DNA of 16,767 nt from Iamia sp035575815 (GTDB taxonomy: Bacteria; Actinomycetota; Acidimicrobiia; Acidimicrobiales; Iamiaceae), in contig NZ_DATLXO010000140.1 of the NCBI RefSeq assembly GCF_035575815.1, positions 1-16,767 of the forward strand, read 5' to 3'. Made by a program: the position numbers and the translations under genes. Below, one piece after another: positions 9,027-16,116 of the stretch; position 1 is the stretch's first letter, and every line of letters starts with the position of its first letter. The notes below the pieces were generated by a model. The model made no database searches. It was not told the origin of the DNA and saw only the letters and a program-made list of their open reading frames with translations.

Positions 9027-9638
9027 TCAACGAGCCTTCTGCGTCTGGCGGCGGGGCGGTGCGTCGGGGTCGGTGTCCTCGTCCGCGAGGCCACGACTCC
9101 GTGCGAAGTCGTACAACGACTTCTGGAGACGACTTCTTCCCCGGTGGAGCCGGCTCATCACCGTGCCGATCGGGATCTCCAGGATCTCGGCGATCTCCTT
9201 GTAGGAGAAGCCCTCGACGTCGGCCAGGAGCACGGCGAGTCGGAACTGCTCGGGGAGGTCCTCGACGGCCTCCTTGACCTCGTCCTCAGTGAACCAGTCC
9301 ATCAGCTCGTCCTCGGCCGAGCGGCTGATCTGGGCCGCTTCGAGGCCACCGAGGCGGCGGTAGAGGTACAGGTCCTCGACCTCGTCGAGGTCGGTCTCGT
9401 CCGGGCGGCGCTTCTTGGCCCGGTAGATGTTGATGTAGGTGTTGGTGAGGATGCGGTAGAGCCAGGCCTTGAGGTTGGTGCCCTCCTCGAAGCCGCCGTA
9501 GCCCCGGTAGGCCTTCAGGTAGGTCTCCTGCACCAGGTCCTCCGCATCGGCGGGGTTGCGGGTCATCCGCAGCGCGGCCGAGTACAGCGACCCCATCAGG
9601 GGCATGGCGGCATCGGCGAAGGTGGCCTGGTCAGCCAT
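9027..9638 (-). CDS. sigR: SigR/SigH-type ECF RNA polymerase sigma factor
   Basis: A 203-aa extracytoplasmic-function sigma factor. Region 2 runs from about residue 17 to 77 (AALRMTRNPADAEDLVQET, AWLYRILTNTYINIYR), and region 4 from about 126 to 180 (LPEQFRLAVLLADVEGFSYK, IPIGTVMSRLHRGRSRLQ). This sequence and the rsrA gene immediately downstream identify it as the SigR/SigH redox sigma of actinobacteria, which switches on thioredoxin, mycothiol and protein quality-control genes after thiol oxidation. ATG start at 9636-9638 with a weak ribosome site. I looked for a SigR-type promoter (GGAAT, spacer, GTT) in the 90 bp upstream and did not find a convincing one. Confidence 0.94.
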   Translation of the reverse strand: MADQATFADAAMPLMGSLYSAALRMTRNPADAEDLVQETYLKAYRGYGGFEEGTNLKAWLYRILTNTYINIYRAKKRRPDETDLDEVEDLYLYRRLGGLEAAQISRSAEDELMDWFTEDEVKEAVEDLPEQFRLAVLLADVEGFSYKEIAEILEIPIGTVMSRLHRGRSRLQKSLYDFARSRGLADEDTDPDAPPRRQTQKAR

Positions 9639-9728
9639 CGGAGATCACCACACGAACCATGGTCCAACCGTAGCGGTCCGGGTGCTGGCCGCTCCCCCCG
9701 CCATGGGACCGAGGCCGCGGCCGGGTGG

Positions 9729-9935
9729 CTAGAGGTCGAAGTCCTCGCCCAGGCCCTCGACGAAGCGGTGGAACGCGATGTGGTCCGAGGTGAAGGTGCG
9801 GCGGTCGCCGTCGGGGCCCTCGACCTCGACCGCGTCGCCGTCGGTGGCCTCGATCACCCGCACCGGGCGCCAGCCCTGTTCGTACAGGAGCCCCCGGAGC
9901 TCGGCGAGCACCGGGTCATCACCCCATCCCGCCAT
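9729..9935 (-). CDS. Small acidic protein of unknown function (68 aa)
   Basis: The ATG at 9933-9935 is preceded by GAAGAGGAGCGAGGAG, a strong purine-rich site, which decides this start over an in-frame one nine codons upstream. The 68-aa product has an N-terminal helix (DPVLAELRGLLYEQGW), then a strand-rich middle that could be a small beta-hairpin domain (VRVIEATDGDAVEVEG, DRRTFTSDH), and an acidic C-terminal helix. I do not recognise a family and see no catalytic motif. It sits alone between the kinase gene and sigR on the same strand. Confidence 0.65.
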   Translation of the reverse strand: MAGWGDDPVLAELRGLLYEQGWRPVRVIEATDGDAVEVEGPDGDRRTFTSDHIAFHRFVEGLGEDFDL

Positions 9936-9972
9936 CTCCTCGCTCCTCTTCGGCCCTGGCACTGGTGTGCAC

Positions 9973-9989
9973 GCGCCGCCAGGCGGCGC
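9973..9989 (-). terminator. Perfect GC-rich hairpin downstream of the kinase gene
   Basis: GCGCCGCC, one base, GGCGGCGC: an exact inverted repeat that can form a 7-bp stem with a 3-nt loop. It lies 45 bases past the kinase stop and before the 68-aa gene. No T-run follows, as is common in very GC-rich genomes. Confidence 0.45.
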
Positions 9990-10034
9990 CGACCCCCGGA
10001 ACCCTACGCCCCTGTGGTCGACGACGGACCCGGG

Positions 10035-11618
10035 CTACGCCTGGGCCGAGACCTCGACGGTGTCGCAGCCGTCGTCGTCGGCGGCGACCTCGGCCCGGCC
10101 GTCGATGACACCGGTGTCGACGAACTGGGCGTCGACCTCTCCCTGCACCCGTTCGGGGACGTCGCTGAAGTAGGCCACCCGACCGGTGCCCGGCTGGTAG
10201 AACGCGGGGGTGTCGGCCCCGTCGCAGTCCCAGTCGCCGACCATGAGCTGACCCCGGCCCCCGGCTTCGGGCTCGAACTGGAAAGTGCGGGGCTCCGCGT
10301 CGGTCGCCTCCAGTCGGAAGCGCATCACCCGCCCGTCCCAGACCACCTGGACGGGGCAGCCGTCGCCCTCGAAGTCGGCCGTGAGCTCCTCCGCCCCGTT
10401 CGGCACCTCGATGGCGGGCACCGTCGGGCACTCGATGCCGCGCGGGGTGCCGCCGGCCTCCACCGCGACCCGGCCCGGGGCCTGCTCGGCGGCCAGTCGG
10501 GCCCGGGCCCACAGCCCGCCGCCGATCGCGCCGGCGAGGAGGACGACCACCACCAGGCCGGTCACGAGCGGGCGGCCGGCCTCGGGCTCGGCGTCGGGCT
10601 CGGGAGGGCGGGGGCCGAAGGCTCGGGTGCCCCGAGGCGGAGGGGTCGCACCGTCCGGCGTCGCCGCCCCCACGGCGCGCCGCCCGGCCCCCGCACCGAC
10701 GCCGGCCTCGCCGTCGACGTCGTCGGGATCATCCGCTGGTGGTCGGTCGTCGTCGTGGGGGGCGACGACCGCCAGGGCGACCCCCGGCAACGCCACCTGG
10801 CTCGGGCTCACCGTCGCCCGCAGGCTGACGGCCATGGCCTCGGCCGACGCCGGCCGGCGGGACGGTTCGCGGGCCAGGGCGGCCTCGACCAGCTCGGCCA
10901 GCCGGGGCGGCACCGCCTCGTCGTCGAGCAGGGTCGGGTGGTCACCCACCTCGGCCGCGGCGAGGATCTCGCGAGATGTCGTGCCGGCGTGGGGCAACCG
11001 GCCGGTGAGGCAGAGGTACGCGACCACCGCGAGCCCGTAGACGTCGTTGCGGGGCTCGGGCCGCCCGCTCTCCACGAGGGCCGGGTCGACGTAGCCGGCA
11101 GTGCCCTCGACGGTGGGCAACCCCCCCACGCCGGCGAGGCCGGCGAGCCCGGGCAGGAGGTGCTGGGCCACGCCGAAGTCACCGAGGAGGGGTTCGCCGT
11201 CGGTGGTGAAGAGGATGTTGGCCGGCTTCACGTCGCCGTGGAACACGCCGCGACGGTGGGCCGAGCCGAGGGCATCGGCGATGCGGGAGAGGACGGCGAC
11301 GGTCTGGCCGGGCGTGAGGCGGCCGCGCTCGGCGAGGAGGTCGTGGAGTGATCCGCCCCGGGCGAACGACATCACGATGGCCACCGCGTCGCCGTCGTCG
11401 AGCACGTCGATGACCCGCACGATGTGGGGGTGGTCGAGCTCGGCGAGGATCTCGGCCTCGCGGCGGAGCCGGGCGGTGCCCTCGTCGCTGGTCGCCGTGC
11501 GGGCCCGCTTCACCGCCACCACGTGGGCCAGGGCCCCGGTGCGGGTCGCGCGCCACACCGAGCCCGTGGTGCCCCGGCCGACGAGCGCGTCGAGGCGGTA
11601 GGGGCCCACGGTCTCCAT
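10035..11618 (-). CDS. Membrane serine/threonine protein kinase with extracytoplasmic VCBS-like domain
   Basis: A 527-aa PknB-type (Hanks) kinase. The kinase domain (about residues 7-268) has the glycine loop VGRGTTGSV (13-21), Lys37 in VAVK, Glu54 in helix C, the catalytic loop HGDVKPANILF (127-137), DFG (147-149) and Asp192 in NDVYGLA. The usual HRD is HGD, so it is not an RD kinase and may not need activation-loop phosphorylation; the APE site reads DPA (178-180). A Pro/Asp-rich linker (285-350) leads to a membrane helix (351-370). The outside part (about 395-527) contains Cys397, Cys421, Cys465 and Cys519, and GDWDCDGADTPAFYQPGTG (461-479), a VCBS/FG-GAP-like calcium-loop pattern. This suggests a receptor kinase sensing an external ligand. 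ATG at 11616-11618. No PASTA repeats. No cognate phosphatase adjacent. Confidence 0.93.
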   Translation of the reverse strand: METVGPYRLDALVGRGTTGSVWRATRTGALAHVVAVKRARTATSDEGTARLRREAEILAELDHPHIVRVIDVLDDGDAVAIVMSFARGGSLHDLLAERGRLTPGQTVAVLSRIADALGSAHRRGVFHGDVKPANILFTTDGEPLLGDFGVAQHLLPGLAGLAGVGGLPTVEGTAGYVDPALVESGRPEPRNDVYGLAVVAYLCLTGRLPHAGTTSREILAAAEVGDHPTLLDDEAVPPRLAELVEAALAREPSRRPASAEAMAVSLRATVSPSQVALPGVALAVVAPHDDDRPPADDPDDVDGEAGVGAGAGRRAVGAATPDGATPPPRGTRAFGPRPPEPDAEPEAGRPLVTGLVVVVLLAGAIGGGLWARARLAAEQAPGRVAVEAGGTPRGIECPTVPAIEVPNGAEELTADFEGDGCPVQVVWDGRVMRFRLEATDAEPRTFQFEPEAGGRGQLMVGDWDCDGADTPAFYQPGTGRVAYFSDVPERVQGEVDAQFVDTGVIDGRAEVAADDDGCDTVEVSAQA

Positions 11619-11678
11619 GTCGGTCCGGTACCCCTGCCCTCCGACCAGGAAACGACGCCCGCACCGGGGGCCGGGCGG

Positions 11679-12974
11679 TCAGGCCGCGCAGCCGTCGACC
11701 GGCTCGGTCCCCTCCACCAGGCCGGTGAGCCACTCGAGGCCCTGGCGGAAGGCCTCTGGTGCGGCGCCGCCGTGGCTTCCGCCCTCGGGGAGCACCCGGA
11801 GCTCGACCACCTGGCCCAGGCCGCACATGCGGCCCTCGAGGATCCCGCTCAGGGCGACGGGCACGGTGTCGTCCTGCTCGCTGTGGATGATGAGGATCGG
11901 CGCGTCGGTCGTGACCTGCCCCGGGTTGTTCTCCACGGCGAGGGACTTCCACGGCTCGACCTCTGCGCCGCCGGCCCGCACCAGGTCGGTCGCCGGGACA
12001 CCGGAGACCGCCGCGAAGATCTCACCGATGCACCCCTCGTCGACGGCATCGAGGCGCGCCACCCCCTCGTCGGTGAGGAACAGCGCCGGGTCGGCCTCGG
12101 GGTAGGCCGCAGCGATCCCGGCCACGATCATGTAGGCGAACCCGGCCTGGGGAAGGCTGGGCGCGACCTGCAGGATCAGATCGATCTCGGTGGCCGGGGC
12201 TCCGGCGAAGGTGCCCACCACCTCAAGCTCGGGAGCCCACTCGGCAGCGATCTCGCCGGCCCACAGGGCGCCGTGGCCGCCCTGGGAGTAGCCGGTGAGG
12301 GCCAGCTGGTCGCCCAGCTCGGCGTCGGGCAGCTGCGCCGCGGCCCGCACCGAGTCGATCACGCCGCGCCCCTCGCTCTCGCCCACGAGGTACGGGTGGC
12401 GACCGGGCGTGCCCAATCCCTCGTAGTCGGTCGAGGTCACGACCCATCCCGCGTCGAGGACGGGGCCCATCAGGGCCAGCGCCACGTCGCCGCCGTCCTT
12501 GGACGGGGCGCACTCGTCGGCGATGCCGGTGGTGCCGTGCGCGTTGGCCACCACCATCCGACCCTCCGCCGGGGCGGGGGCGGTGGGCACGAGCACCGTG
12601 CCGGTGACGACGATGGACTCGCCCTCCAGCGACTCCGAGAGGTACATCACCCGCCAGGTCGTCGACCCTTCGACCTGTGTGGGCGTGATCTCCTGGTAGC
12701 GCAGCAGGGTGCCGTGCTCGTCCTCGGGGATCGGGTCCGGCACGGCGTAGAGGTCGGCCCCGGCGTCGAGCTCCTCGGGCTCGACGTCACCCGCCTCCCC
12801 CTCGACGTCACCCGCCTCTGAGCTCGGGCTGATGCCCTCGGCCTCGATCGTTGCCGTGGTCGAGGACCCGTCGCCGTCGGCTGCGGAAGTGCCGCCCGAG
12901 CACGCGGCCACGGCGAGGAGGACCACGCCGGCCACGGCCGCCAACCGCGAGCGGGACGAGACCACGGGTGTCAT
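11679..12974 (-). CDS. Secretory lipase-type alpha/beta hydrolase, lipoprotein
   Basis: The 431-aa product starts with a lipoprotein signal peptide: basic n-region (SRSR), hydrophobic core, and lipobox VAAC with Cys25 as the lipidation site. An acidic linker (30-80) contains a tandem 7-residue repeat. The catalytic part has GYSQGG (228-233) with nucleophile Ser230, an acid in HSEQDDTVP (Asp368 or Asp369), and His401 in GGSHGG. The segment NAHGTTGIADECAPS (144-158) and the overall layout match the LIP secretory lipase family of actinobacteria. It is expected to hydrolyse lipid or small esters at the outer face of the membrane. The ATG at 12972-12974 gives the signal peptide at the N-terminus; no ribosome site is visible but TATGGT lies 8 bases upstream, compatible with a leaderless transcript. 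Confidence 0.88.
   Translation of the reverse strand: MTPVVSSRSRLAAVAGVVLLAVAACSGGTSAADGDGSSTTATIEAEGISPSSEAGDVEGEAGDVEPEELDAGADLYAVPDPIPEDEHGTLLRYQEITPTQVEGSTTWRVMYLSESLEGESIVVTGTVLVPTAPAPAEGRMVVANAHGTTGIADECAPSKDGGDVALALMGPVLDAGWVVTSTDYEGLGTPGRHPYLVGESEGRGVIDSVRAAAQLPDAELGDQLALTGYSQGGHGALWAGEIAAEWAPELEVVGTFAGAPATEIDLILQVAPSLPQAGFAYMIVAGIAAAYPEADPALFLTDEGVARLDAVDEGCIGEIFAAVSGVPATDLVRAGGAEVEPWKSLAVENNPGQVTTDAPILIIHSEQDDTVPVALSGILEGRMCGLGQVVELRVLPEGGSHGGAAPEAFRQGLEWLTGLVEGTEPVDGCAA
12780..12818 (-). repeat. 21-bp tandem duplication in the lipase linker
   Basis: CTCGACGTCACCCGCCTC occurs at 12780-12797 and again at 12801-12818. On the coding strand it duplicates EAGDVEG/EAGDVEP in the acidic linker after the lipobox, in frame. 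Confidence 0.85.
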
Positions 12975-13069
12975 GCCCGGGCACCATACCAAACCGTCGC
13001 GTCGGCGCACCGGATTGCCGCGTCCGCCTCCGCTTGTCGAGAGGTCGATCGGCACCCACCGAGGTAGCG

Positions 13070-13085
13070 CGTCGACCTGTCGACG
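13070..13085. promoter_or_regulatory. Palindrome in the hisS-lipase intergenic region, possible operator
   Basis: CGTCGAC, two bases, GTCGACG is a perfect inverted repeat in the 173-bp gap between hisS and the lipase, about 95 bases upstream of the lipase start. It could be a repressor site or chance in GC-rich DNA. Apart from it and a short direct repeat (CAGCCTCCGG twice near 13138-13159) nothing else is evident in this gap. Confidence 0.3.
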
Positions 13086-13147
13086 GGAGGCTCCGGTCCC
13101 AGGCTCGCCGACCCGCGCGGACGCAGTCGCCGGGTCCAGCCTCCGGT

Positions 13148-14620
13148 TCAGCCTCCGGATCGGCGGAGGATCTCCTGCACCCCGTCCACCAGCCCGGCGC
13201 GGGGGACGGTGCGCTGGGCCGACTGATCGGCGCGCCACTCGTCGCGGTCGGTGATCTCCCGGGCCCGTCGGGCGCCCAGGGCGAGGTCCTTCAGCTGCAC
13301 CTCGCCGGCCTCGAACTCGTTCTCGCCGGCGATGACTGCGACCGGCGCCCCGCGCTGATCTGCGTACCGGAGCTGTTTGGCGAACTTCTGGGTGCCCAGG
13401 TAGAGCTCGGCGCGGATCCCGGCGGCGCGGAGCTCGGCCACCATGGACTGGTAGTCGGCGACGCGGTCACGATCCATGACGGTCACCACGACGGGACCCG
13501 AATCGGTCATCCCGGCTTCGGCCGACCGGCGGGTGCGCAGCGCAGCGAGCAGGCGATCGACGCCGACGCTGGCCCCACAGGCAGGGACGTCCTGGCCGGT
13601 GAAGCGGCGAACGAGGTCGTCGTAGCGGCCCCCACCGGCGACGGACCCGAACTGGCGGGGCCGGCCCTTCTCGTCCGGGGTCTCGAAGGTGAGGGCGGCC
13701 TCGAACACCGGACCGGTGTAGTACGCGAGCCCCCGCACGACGCTGGGGTCGAAGACCACATCGCCGCCCACGCCCATGGAGTCGAGGGCGGCGGCGATGG
13801 CCGTCAGCTCCTCGAGGCCGGCCCGCCCGGTGGGATCGTCGCCCACCAGGTCGGTGAGCGTGTCGAGCACGGCGGTCCGTGACGGATCGCCGGCGCTGAC
13901 GAAGGCGAGCACCAGCTCGACCTGCTCATCGGTGAGCCCGGCCCCCGCGGTGACGTCGCCGGACGCGTCGCGCCGCCCCGACCCGAGCAGCTGGCGCACG
14001 CCGTCGAGACCGAGGCGATCGAGCTTGTCGACGGCGCGCAGCACGTTCAGCTGCGCGCCGGCGTCGGTGACCCCGCTGCGGGCGAGGATGCCGCTCAGCA
14101 CCTTGCGGTCGTTGACCCGCACCTCGTAGTCGCCCCGCGGGATCCCGACGCGCTCGAGGCTCTCGGCGAGCAGGGCGCAGGCCTCGGCATCGACGGCCAT
14201 CGACGAGCTTCCGACCGTGTCGAAGTCGCACTGGGTGAACTGGCGGAACCGGCCCGGCCCGGGCTTCTCGCGCCGCCACACCGGCCCGGCCTGGTACCGG
14301 CGGAACGGGGTCGGGAGCGCCTGGTGGTGCTGGGCGACGTAGCGGGCCAGCGGCGCGGTGAGGTCGTAGCGCAGCGCGACCCACTGGTCGTCGTCGTCGC
14401 GCAGGGCGAACACACCCTGGTCCGGAGCGTCCTCGTCGGGGAGGTTCTTGCCGAGGGCGTCGAGGTACTCGATCGCAGGGGTCTCGAGGGGTGCGAACCC
14501 GTAGAGCCGGTAGCTGGCCAGCAGCGTCTCGAGCATCGAGAGGCGCGCCGAGAGCTCGTCGGCCGGGACGTCGGCGAAGCCGTTGGGCAGCCGGGCCTTG
14601 GGGCGGGCGTCTGCGGCCAT
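13148..14620 (-). CDS. hisS: Histidyl-tRNA synthetase, divergent alphaproteobacterial-like type
   Basis: Charges tRNA-His with histidine. The 490-aa class II enzyme has YDLT (85-88), motif 2 GPVWRREKPGPGRFRQF (112-128), the histidine-binding block RGLAYYTG (296-303), GGGRYDDL (329-336), motif 3 ACGASVGVDRLLAAL (347-361) and a C-terminal anticodon domain (about 370-490). Typical bacterial HisRS reads ERPQKGRYRQF in motif 2; EKPGPGRFRQF, and the insertion with VLRAVDKLDRLG and GSGRRDASGD...GAGL (about 193-230), are features I know from the alphaproteobacterial/eukaryote-like type. At 490 aa it is longer than the ~420 aa of the common type. The ATG at 14618-14620 has GAGGAG nine bases upstream, preferred over an ATG ten codons earlier that lacks one. 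tRNA-His lies 52 bp upstream on the same strand. Confidence 0.95.
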   Translation of the reverse strand: MAADARPKARLPNGFADVPADELSARLSMLETLLASYRLYGFAPLETPAIEYLDALGKNLPDEDAPDQGVFALRDDDDQWVALRYDLTAPLARYVAQHHQALPTPFRRYQAGPVWRREKPGPGRFRQFTQCDFDTVGSSSMAVDAEACALLAESLERVGIPRGDYEVRVNDRKVLSGILARSGVTDAGAQLNVLRAVDKLDRLGLDGVRQLLGSGRRDASGDVTAGAGLTDEQVELVLAFVSAGDPSRTAVLDTLTDLVGDDPTGRAGLEELTAIAAALDSMGVGGDVVFDPSVVRGLAYYTGPVFEAALTFETPDEKGRPRQFGSVAGGGRYDDLVRRFTGQDVPACGASVGVDRLLAALRTRRSAEAGMTDSGPVVVTVMDRDRVADYQSMVAELRAAGIRAELYLGTQKFAKQLRYADQRGAPVAVIAGENEFEAGEVQLKDLALGARRAREITDRDEWRADQSAQRTVPRAGLVDGVQEILRRSGG

Positions 14621-14672
14621 CGTGGGCTCCTCATCGTCTCTGGTGGCCATCGGTGCACCGGAGCGGCCCGAG

Positions 14673-14746
14673 TACTGCTGATGGGACTTGAACCCATGGC
14701 CTCCTGGTCCACAACCAGGCGCTCTAACCAACTGAGCTACAGCAGC
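14673..14746 (-). tRNA. tRNA-His (GTG), lacking G-1 and with A73
   Basis: All four arms can be drawn on the minus strand: acceptor GCTGCTG/CAGCAGT, D-arm GCTC/GAGC, anticodon stem CCTGG/CCAGG around loop TTGTGGA (anticodon GTG, histidine), variable loop AGGCC, and T-arm ATGGG/CCCAT with TTCAAGT. The end is unusual: the base at -1 is C rather than G, the first pair is G1-U72, and the discriminator is A73 instead of C73. CCA is not encoded. Canonical bacterial tRNA-His has G-1 paired with C73. It is followed on the same strand by hisS and probably co-transcribed with it. Confidence 0.95.
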
Positions 14747-14757
14747 GCAAGGCTTCG

Positions 14758-14787
14758 ATTGTGGTGCTCGCACCCACTCTCCCGCAA
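14758..14787 (-). promoter_or_regulatory. Candidate promoter for tRNA-His-hisS
   Basis: On the minus strand TTGCGG (14782-14787), an 18-bp spacer and CACAAT (14758-14763) resemble -35 and -10 boxes, and would start transcription about five bases before the tRNA. It lies in the 101-bp divergent gap shared with the plus-strand membrane oxidoreductase. Confidence 0.35.
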
Positions 14788-14847
14788 CACGGTTGCCCCC
14801 CGCTCAGGTCACCGGTGCGGTAGGAACAGGGGAAACGAGGAGGGACC

Positions 14848-15918
14848 ATGCGGACCGTGGGCGCACCCGGCCGAGAGGGCCACCAGCCGGCGCCGGCGCG
14901 TGCGGGCTCGGCCCGCGCCCGGATGACCGCCCGCCAGGTCGACGTCGTGCTCGAGGTGCTCCTGCTGGCCGCGCTCGCCACCGGGCTGGCCGCATGGACC
15001 GTCGGCACCGGGTGGGTCCGTTGGCTGACCGTGGCCCACGGCGTCTGCGGGCTGACCGTGCTGGTGCTCTCAGGCGCCAAGCTCCGCGGTTCGGTGCACA
15101 CCGGGCTACGTCGCGGCCGCGCCACCCGGTGGATCTCGATCGGCTTCGGGGTCGGCATCTTGGTGACCATCGCCCTCGGCGTGGCCCACGCCACCGCGCT
15201 CTGGTTCGGCGTCGGTGAGTGGACCGCGCTGTGGACCCACGTGCTGGTCGCCGTGGTCCTCGTCCCGGTACTCGCCTGGCACGTGGGGAGCCGGCCGTCA
15301 CGGCCTCGGTTGGCCGACCTCGACCGTCGCGCCGCGCTGCGGGGCGGGGCGGCGCTGGCCATCGGGGCCGCGGCCTACGCGGCCCAGGAGGTCGTGGTGA
15401 GGGGGACGGCGCAGCCTGGGGGCGAGCGCCGGGCGACGGGCTCCCACGACGTCGGCTCCTTCGACCCGGATCAGATGCCGGCGGTCTCCTGGCTCAACGA
15501 CACCGCTCCGTCGGCGGTCGACGACGACTGGCCCCTCGTCATCGGAGGGCGACCGGTGACGATCGCCGAGCTCCGGGCGGCGACCCGACCGGTGACGGCG
15601 ACGGTCGACTGCACCGGTGGGTGGTCGAGCACCCAGCGTTGGGACGCGGTGCCCCTGGCCGAGCTGCTCGAGGACGGCCGGGCCCGGAGCATCCGGGTCA
15701 CGTCGTTCACCGGCTACAGCCGGCTGCTCCCCTACTCCGACCGGGCCCACCTGCACCTCGCGGTCGGGTACGGCGGTGAGCCGCTGCGCCGGGGCCACGG
15801 CGAGCCGGTGCGGCTCGTCGCCCCGGGTCGGCGGGGGCCGTGGTGGGTCAAGTGGGTCGTGGCGGTGGAGCTCGACGACCGCCCGTGGTGGCTGCAGCTC
15901 CCTCTCCCCCTGGAGTGA
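14848..15918 (+). CDS. Membrane-anchored sulfite-oxidase-fold (molybdopterin-dependent oxidoreductase-like) protein
   Basis: A 356-aa two-part protein. Residues 30-148 hold four predicted membrane helices (about 33-52, 57-76, 98-118, 128-146) with His64, His114, His131 and His145 placed in or beside them, a cytochrome b561/DUF4405-like pattern that could bind haem. A basic stretch and a further hydrophobic segment (167-179) lead to a C-terminal domain with the sulfite oxidase/MsrP-like fold: LVIGGRPVTIAELRA, TVDCTGGWSS (252-261), where Cys255 may ligate molybdenum, FTGYSRLLP and LVAPGRRGPWWVKWV (323-337). A compact fusion of electron-carrying and molybdopterin modules is my reading; the substrate is unknown. 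The domain is short, so cofactor binding should not be assumed. ATG at 14848 with GAGGAGGG four bases upstream. It is the only clear plus-strand gene. Confidence 0.85.
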   Translation: MRTVGAPGREGHQPAPARAGSARARMTARQVDVVLEVLLLAALATGLAAWTVGTGWVRWLTVAHGVCGLTVLVLSGAKLRGSVHTGLRRGRATRWISIGFGVGILVTIALGVAHATALWFGVGEWTALWTHVLVAVVLVPVLAWHVGSRPSRPRLADLDRRAALRGGAALAIGAAAYAAQEVVVRGTAQPGGERRATGSHDVGSFDPDQMPAVSWLNDTAPSAVDDDWPLVIGGRPVTIAELRAATRPVTATVDCTGGWSSTQRWDAVPLAELLEDGRARSIRVTSFTGYSRLLPYSDRAHLHLAVGYGGEPLRRGHGEPVRLVAPGRRGPWWVKWVVAVELDDRPWWLQLPLPLE

Positions 15919-15919
15919 C

Positions 15920-16081
15920 GACGCCCACCCCGCGGCGTTCTTCGATCGGACCAAGGACTGGGCCGACCTCGAGGAGATGGCCACCGCCGGCACCCTCGAC
16001 CTCGACCGGGTGATCGGCGTCCTCGTCCGCCACCTCGGCGCGGAGAACCCCCGCATCGACCGCCTCCGCGCCCTCGGTTAG
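15920..16081 (+). pseudogene. 3' remnant of a nucleotidyltransferase-like gene (DUF6036-type tail)
   Basis: Right after the stop of the membrane oxidoreductase a reading frame encodes about 53 residues ending at TAG: PAAFFDRTKDWADLEEM, then TLDLDRVIGVLVRHLG and NPRIDRLRALG. FFDRTKDWADLEEM resembles the C-terminal block of nucleotidyltransferase-like proteins such as the DUF6036 group. There is no start codon or N-terminal domain, and upstream the frame runs into the oxidoreductase gene out of phase. It is therefore probably the tail of a gene whose front was deleted. Family assignment rests on memory of that motif and is uncertain; a short real gene starting at the internal ATG (15977-15979) is less likely. 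Confidence 0.5.
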
Positions 16082-16105
16082 CGCGGACCGAAACCCACTC
16101 CGCGC
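16081..16105. terminator. Hairpin between convergent genes
   Basis: GCGCGGA (16081-16087) pairs with TCCGCGC (16099-16105) across an 11-nt loop. It starts at the last base of the remnant's stop codon and ends 12 bases before the hepT stop, so it could end transcripts from both directions. There is no T-run. Confidence 0.45.
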
Positions 16106-16116
16106 CCCCGAGGTGC

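Noticed and set aside
9639..9728. SigR-type autoregulatory promoter upstream of sigR
   Set aside because: No GGAAT element at the proper distance from a GTT was found; GGGAG and GTT occur but with wrong spacing.
8808..11351. A long plus-strand open frame (847 codons) opposite rsrA, sigR and the kinase
   Set aside because: Same reason: shadow of conserved minus-strand genes with no recognisable motif.
12975..13238. N-terminal extension of the lipase by 88 residues
   Set aside because: The lipoprotein signal peptide starts at the ATG at 12972-12974; upstream residues are Arg-rich and run into hisS.
14621..14773. N-terminal extension of hisS through the tRNA-His gene
   Set aside because: The extended frame reads through the tRNA; the ATG at 14618-14620 has a good GAGGAG site and gives the normal N-terminus.
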